DNA of 64,000 bases from Euzebya pacifica (GTDB lineage: Bacteria > Actinomycetota > Nitriliruptoria > Euzebyales > Euzebyaceae), in the NCBI RefSeq assembly GCF_003344865.1, contig NZ_CP031165.1, positions 5,275,910 to 5,339,909 of the forward strand, given 5' to 3'. Shown here in pieces: positions 61,943-64,000 of the stretch. A model generated the notes under the pieces. That model searched no databases. It was not told the origin of the DNA and was given only the letters and a program-made list of their open reading frames with translations. A program made the position numbers and the translations under genes. How positions within the stretch are numbered: the stretch's first letter is position 1; every line of letters starts with the position of its first letter.

Positions 61943-62776
61943 GTGCCGCTCGGCGCCGATGTCGGCTACGTCGCTGCGCTCGTCGGCGGGGTGCTCGCCT
62001 TGCTCAGCCCATGCGGGGCGCTGCTCCTCCCCTCCTTCTTCGCCTACGCCTTCGACAGCTCGGGCCGCCTGCTCGCCCGCACGGGCGTGTTCTGGCTGGG
62101 GCTCGTCACCACGCTGGTCCCCCTGGGCGTGTCGGCGTCGGCCGCCACCCGGCTGGTCAGGACCAACCAGGACACCGTTGTCGCCGTCGCGGCCGGGCTG
62201 GTGATCGTGCTCGGCGTCGTCACGGCGTTGGGCGGTGGGTTCGTGCTGCTGCCGTCCCGTCTCTCCTCGCGCACCGCACCGGCGGAGGGGAGCGGGCCCT
62301 GGGGCGTCTACGTGCTGGGGCTGGCCTACGGCCTGACGGGGTTCTGCACCGGCCCGATCCTCGGGTCGATCCTGGTGCTGGCCGCGGCCGGCGGACAGCC
62401 CCTGCGGGGCGGGGCGCTGCTGGCGGTGTACGCCGTCGGCATGGTCGTCCCCCTCATCGTCCTCGCCCTGCTGTGGGAACGGATCGGCGACCGGGTGCTG
62501 CGCATGCTCAGGGGACGCGAGCTGCAGGTCGGACGGCTTCGCCTGCACACGACGTCCCTCGTCTCCGGCCTCCTGCTGATCGCCGTCGGCGTCCTGCTGC
62601 TGGTCGGTGGCGGGTCGCTGGTGGAGTCCCCCGACCTCGCGCTGCTCGGCGCCCGGGCGGAGGAATGGGCTCGGACCGTCGGCGCCCGTGTGCCCGATCG
62701 TGCGCTGGCCGTCGTCGCCGTCGTCGCGGCGCTGTGGTGGTTCGTCGCCCGCCTCCGCGAGGGCCCCGACCGCTGA
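61943..62776 (+). CDS. CcdA/DsbD-like transmembrane thiol electron carrier
   Basis: 277 residues with six to seven membrane helices. The two conserved cysteines that shuttle electrons across the membrane are Cys24 (LLSPCGALLLP) and Cys135 (LTGFCTGPI). Length matches CcdA plus an extra C-terminal helix. It passes reducing equivalents from cytosolic thioredoxin to extracytoplasmic thiol proteins, here most likely the adjacent DsbA-like protein. The spacing of 3 bp implies coupled translation. Confidence 0.9.
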   Translation: MPLGADVGYVAALVGGVLALLSPCGALLLPSFFAYAFDSSGRLLARTGVFWLGLVTTLVPLGVSASAATRLVRTNQDTVVAVAAGLVIVLGVVTALGGGFVLLPSRLSSRTAPAEGSGPWGVYVLGLAYGLTGFCTGPILGSILVLAAAGGQPLRGGALLAVYAVGMVVPLIVLALLWERIGDRVLRMLRGRELQVGRLRLHTTSLVSGLLLIAVGVLLLVGGGSLVESPDLALLGARAEEWARTVGARVPDRALAVVAVVAALWWFVARLREGPDR

Positions 62777-62813
62777 GGCGGAATGCCGCCCCTCCCATCG
62801 GGGTTGGGCGGAC

Positions 62814-63539
62814 ATGGCCGACGTTGCGTTCTGGTTCGATCCTGTCTGTCCGTTCGCGTGGATGACCAGCAAGTGGGTGCGGCTGGTCGCCGAGCAACGG
62901 GAGTACGACGTGGAGTGGCGGCTGATCTCGCTGCGCCTGCTCAACAGCCACGTCGACTACGACGCGCACTTCCCACCGGAGTACGAGGAGGGGCACACCT
63001 CCGGCCTGCGGATGCTCCGTGTCGCCGCGAAGGCCCGTGCCGACCACGGGTCGGCAGCCCTCGGTCCGCTCTACGAGGCGTTCGGGGCCCACATCTGGGA
63101 CATCGACCCGCCTGCCGACGAGCTCGAGCACCGGAAGTGGTTGGGGACACCGGATCACGTGGCCCCCGTGCTGGCACAGGCGGGGTTGCCCGTCGACCTG
63201 GTCGACGCCCTGGACGACGAATCCTGGGACGAGGAGATCCGTGCGGAGACCGACCTGGCGCTGTCGCTGACCGGCAAGGACGTCGGCACGCCGATCATCC
63301 AGTTCCAGCCGCCGGACGGGGTGGCGTTCTTCGGCCCGGTGATCAGCCGACTGCCCTCCCCCGACACCGCCGTCGAGCTGTGGGACCACGTCATCGGCCT
63401 CGCCGGATACGCCGGCTTCGCCGAGATGAAGCGCAGCCTTCGCGAGCGACCGCAGCTTCGTGTCTGGGGCCACACCGACGACGCGGGCGCCGGTGCACAG
63501 GAGGACTGGCACGGCGGGTCCCGCCGCCAGAAGCGCTGA
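62814..63539 (+). CDS. Mycothiol-dependent nitroreductase-like DsbA family protein (Rv2466c type)
   Basis: 241 residues, cytosolic. The N-terminus VAFWFDPVCPFAWMTSKW and the later ISLRLLNSH, GTPIIQF and VAFFGPVISRLP match Rv2466c of mycobacteria, a mycothiol-dependent thioredoxin-like reductase. There the active site is CPWC; here it is CPFA, so the second Cys is absent (Cys12 only). A monothiol mechanism with mycothiol is possible. The C-terminal RVWGHTDDAGAGAQEDWHGGS extension is not in Rv2466c. Confidence 0.85.
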   Translation: MADVAFWFDPVCPFAWMTSKWVRLVAEQREYDVEWRLISLRLLNSHVDYDAHFPPEYEEGHTSGLRMLRVAAKARADHGSAALGPLYEAFGAHIWDIDPPADELEHRKWLGTPDHVAPVLAQAGLPVDLVDALDDESWDEEIRAETDLALSLTGKDVGTPIIQFQPPDGVAFFGPVISRLPSPDTAVELWDHVIGLAGYAGFAEMKRSLRERPQLRVWGHTDDAGAGAQEDWHGGSRRQKR

Positions 63540-63575
63540 TGGTCAGGACGCGCTGAGGGTCAGGCGGGGCGCCGC

Positions 63576-64000
63576 TCAGGCAGGGGTGGGCGCCGCGTCG
63601 GCAAGGCCGCGGATGGCCCGGTAGTCCTCGGGATCCATCGGCCGTCCCGACACCGTCGACAGCGCCGGGTCGTGGGCGAGGTAGGCCTCCTCACCGTTCC
63701 GCCACGCCTCCACGTACCGATAGAACGGCACGATCGGGTGGACGTGGTGCAGCAGGTGGTAGTTCTGGCTGAACAGCAGCGGGGTCAGCACCTTCTCCCA
63801 TCCGATGATGTTGCGGGTCGACTGCAGCCGCCGGTCGGTGGTGGTGCCGTCGAGGCCGTGGTGGGGCAGCCAGTCGAACCACCAGGCCAGCACGACCAGG
63901 GCGATGCGCTGGGGGACGACGTACAGCAGCAGCAGCTCGGGACCGAATCCGGCCACCACCAGCCCGACGATGGCGCCGATCGCGACGACCGCCACCACGA
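63576..64000 (-). CDS. Fatty-acid desaturase-like protein, C-terminal part
   Basis: The last 141 residues are visible; the N-terminal part lies beyond the right edge. A hydrophobic span is followed by FDWLPHHGLDG and by YHLLHHVHP, a HxxHH-type histidine box of membrane di-iron desaturases and hydroxylases. The TTTDRRLQSTRNI segment is typical of the family. The substrate may be a fatty acid or a carotenoid (beta-carotene hydroxylase/ketolase-like); the visible part cannot decide. Confidence 0.85.
   Translation of the reverse strand, partial: VVAVVAIGAIVGLVVAGFGPELLLLYVVPQRIALVVLAWWFDWLPHHGLDGTTTDRRLQSTRNIIGWEKVLTPLLFSQNYHLLHHVHPIVPFYRYVEAWRNGEEAYLAHDPALSTVSGRPMDPEDYRAIRGLADAAPTPA

Noticed and set aside
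1-64000. tRNA, rRNA, riboswitch or integrated element
   Set aside because: Gaps were read on both strands; none shows a tRNA cloverleaf, rRNA segment, recognisable riboswitch core, integrase or insertion-sequence ends.

Overview
The window reads as chromosomal DNA of a high-GC Actinomycete-like bacterium. Pointers are the very high G+C coding bias with many GTG starts, a CarD regulator, a ClpB gene preceded by an HspR-type (HAIR-like) operator, Streptomyces-like PHO boxes before pstS, an LLM-class (F420-type) oxidoreductase, a protein of the mycothiol-dependent nitroreductase (Rv2466c) family and a cell-wall-binding-repeat-2 surface protein. A deep-branching lineage such as Nitriliruptoria/Euzebyales would fit, but that is inference. 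No rRNA, tRNA, phage, insertion sequence or CRISPR array was seen. Coding density is high; the longest gaps are about 330 bp (before pstS) and 300 bp (56346-56647).

Layout. 1-8521: hemA (cut by the left edge), a small membrane protein, an acyl-CoA dehydrogenase, a CWB2/PPC surface protein, a convergent secreted M6-type metallopeptidase and a hotdog thioesterase. 8555-15558: clpB with its operator, then the phosphate operon pstS-pstC-pstA-pstB, with two PHO-box pairs, an intercistronic hairpin and a one-base frameshift in pstB; no phoU follows. 15739-25499: a five-gene cluster of circularly permuted ATP-grasp, alpha-E and transglutaminase-like proteins, the most system-like block here. 25522-35339: hydrolases, lipoproteins, an acyl-CoA ligase, a DUF3237 protein, an LVIVD-repeat surface protein, a biotinyl/carboxyltransferase fusion, an orphan MbtH-like protein and a sirtuin. 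35471-43492: cytochrome P450, an orphan DppB-type permease, an ABC1 kinase carrying two copies of a 37-nt palindromic element in frame, a putative zincin, an S15 peptidase and a zinc dehydrogenase. 43613-53691: glycosyltransferase, F420-type oxidoreductase, a wlbA/wlbB-like sugar pair, a malonyl-CoA-synthetase-like ligase, dihydropteroate synthase, CarD and secreted proteins. 53814-64000: a BNR/sortilin-like propeller protein, thiolase, carotenoid oxygenase, lipoprotein, arginase-family ureohydrolase, a DsbA-CcdA pair, an Rv2466c-like protein and the C-terminal end of a fatty-acid desaturase-like protein.

Three themes stand out. (1) Two short repeat families: a 37-nt palindrome (38988, 39060, 44107), two copies of which are translated inside a kinase gene, and a 17-nt motif occurring as pairs exactly 38 nt apart (35322/35360, 35417/35455, 53718/53756). 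(2) Several genes (clpB, the hydrolase at 25522, the oxidoreductase at 45913, carD, the gene at 52993) have a TANNNT -10-like hexamer only 6-8 nt before the start codon and no clear Shine-Dalgarno, which suggests leaderless transcripts. (3) Classical actinobacterial stress and phosphate control is readable directly from operator sequences.
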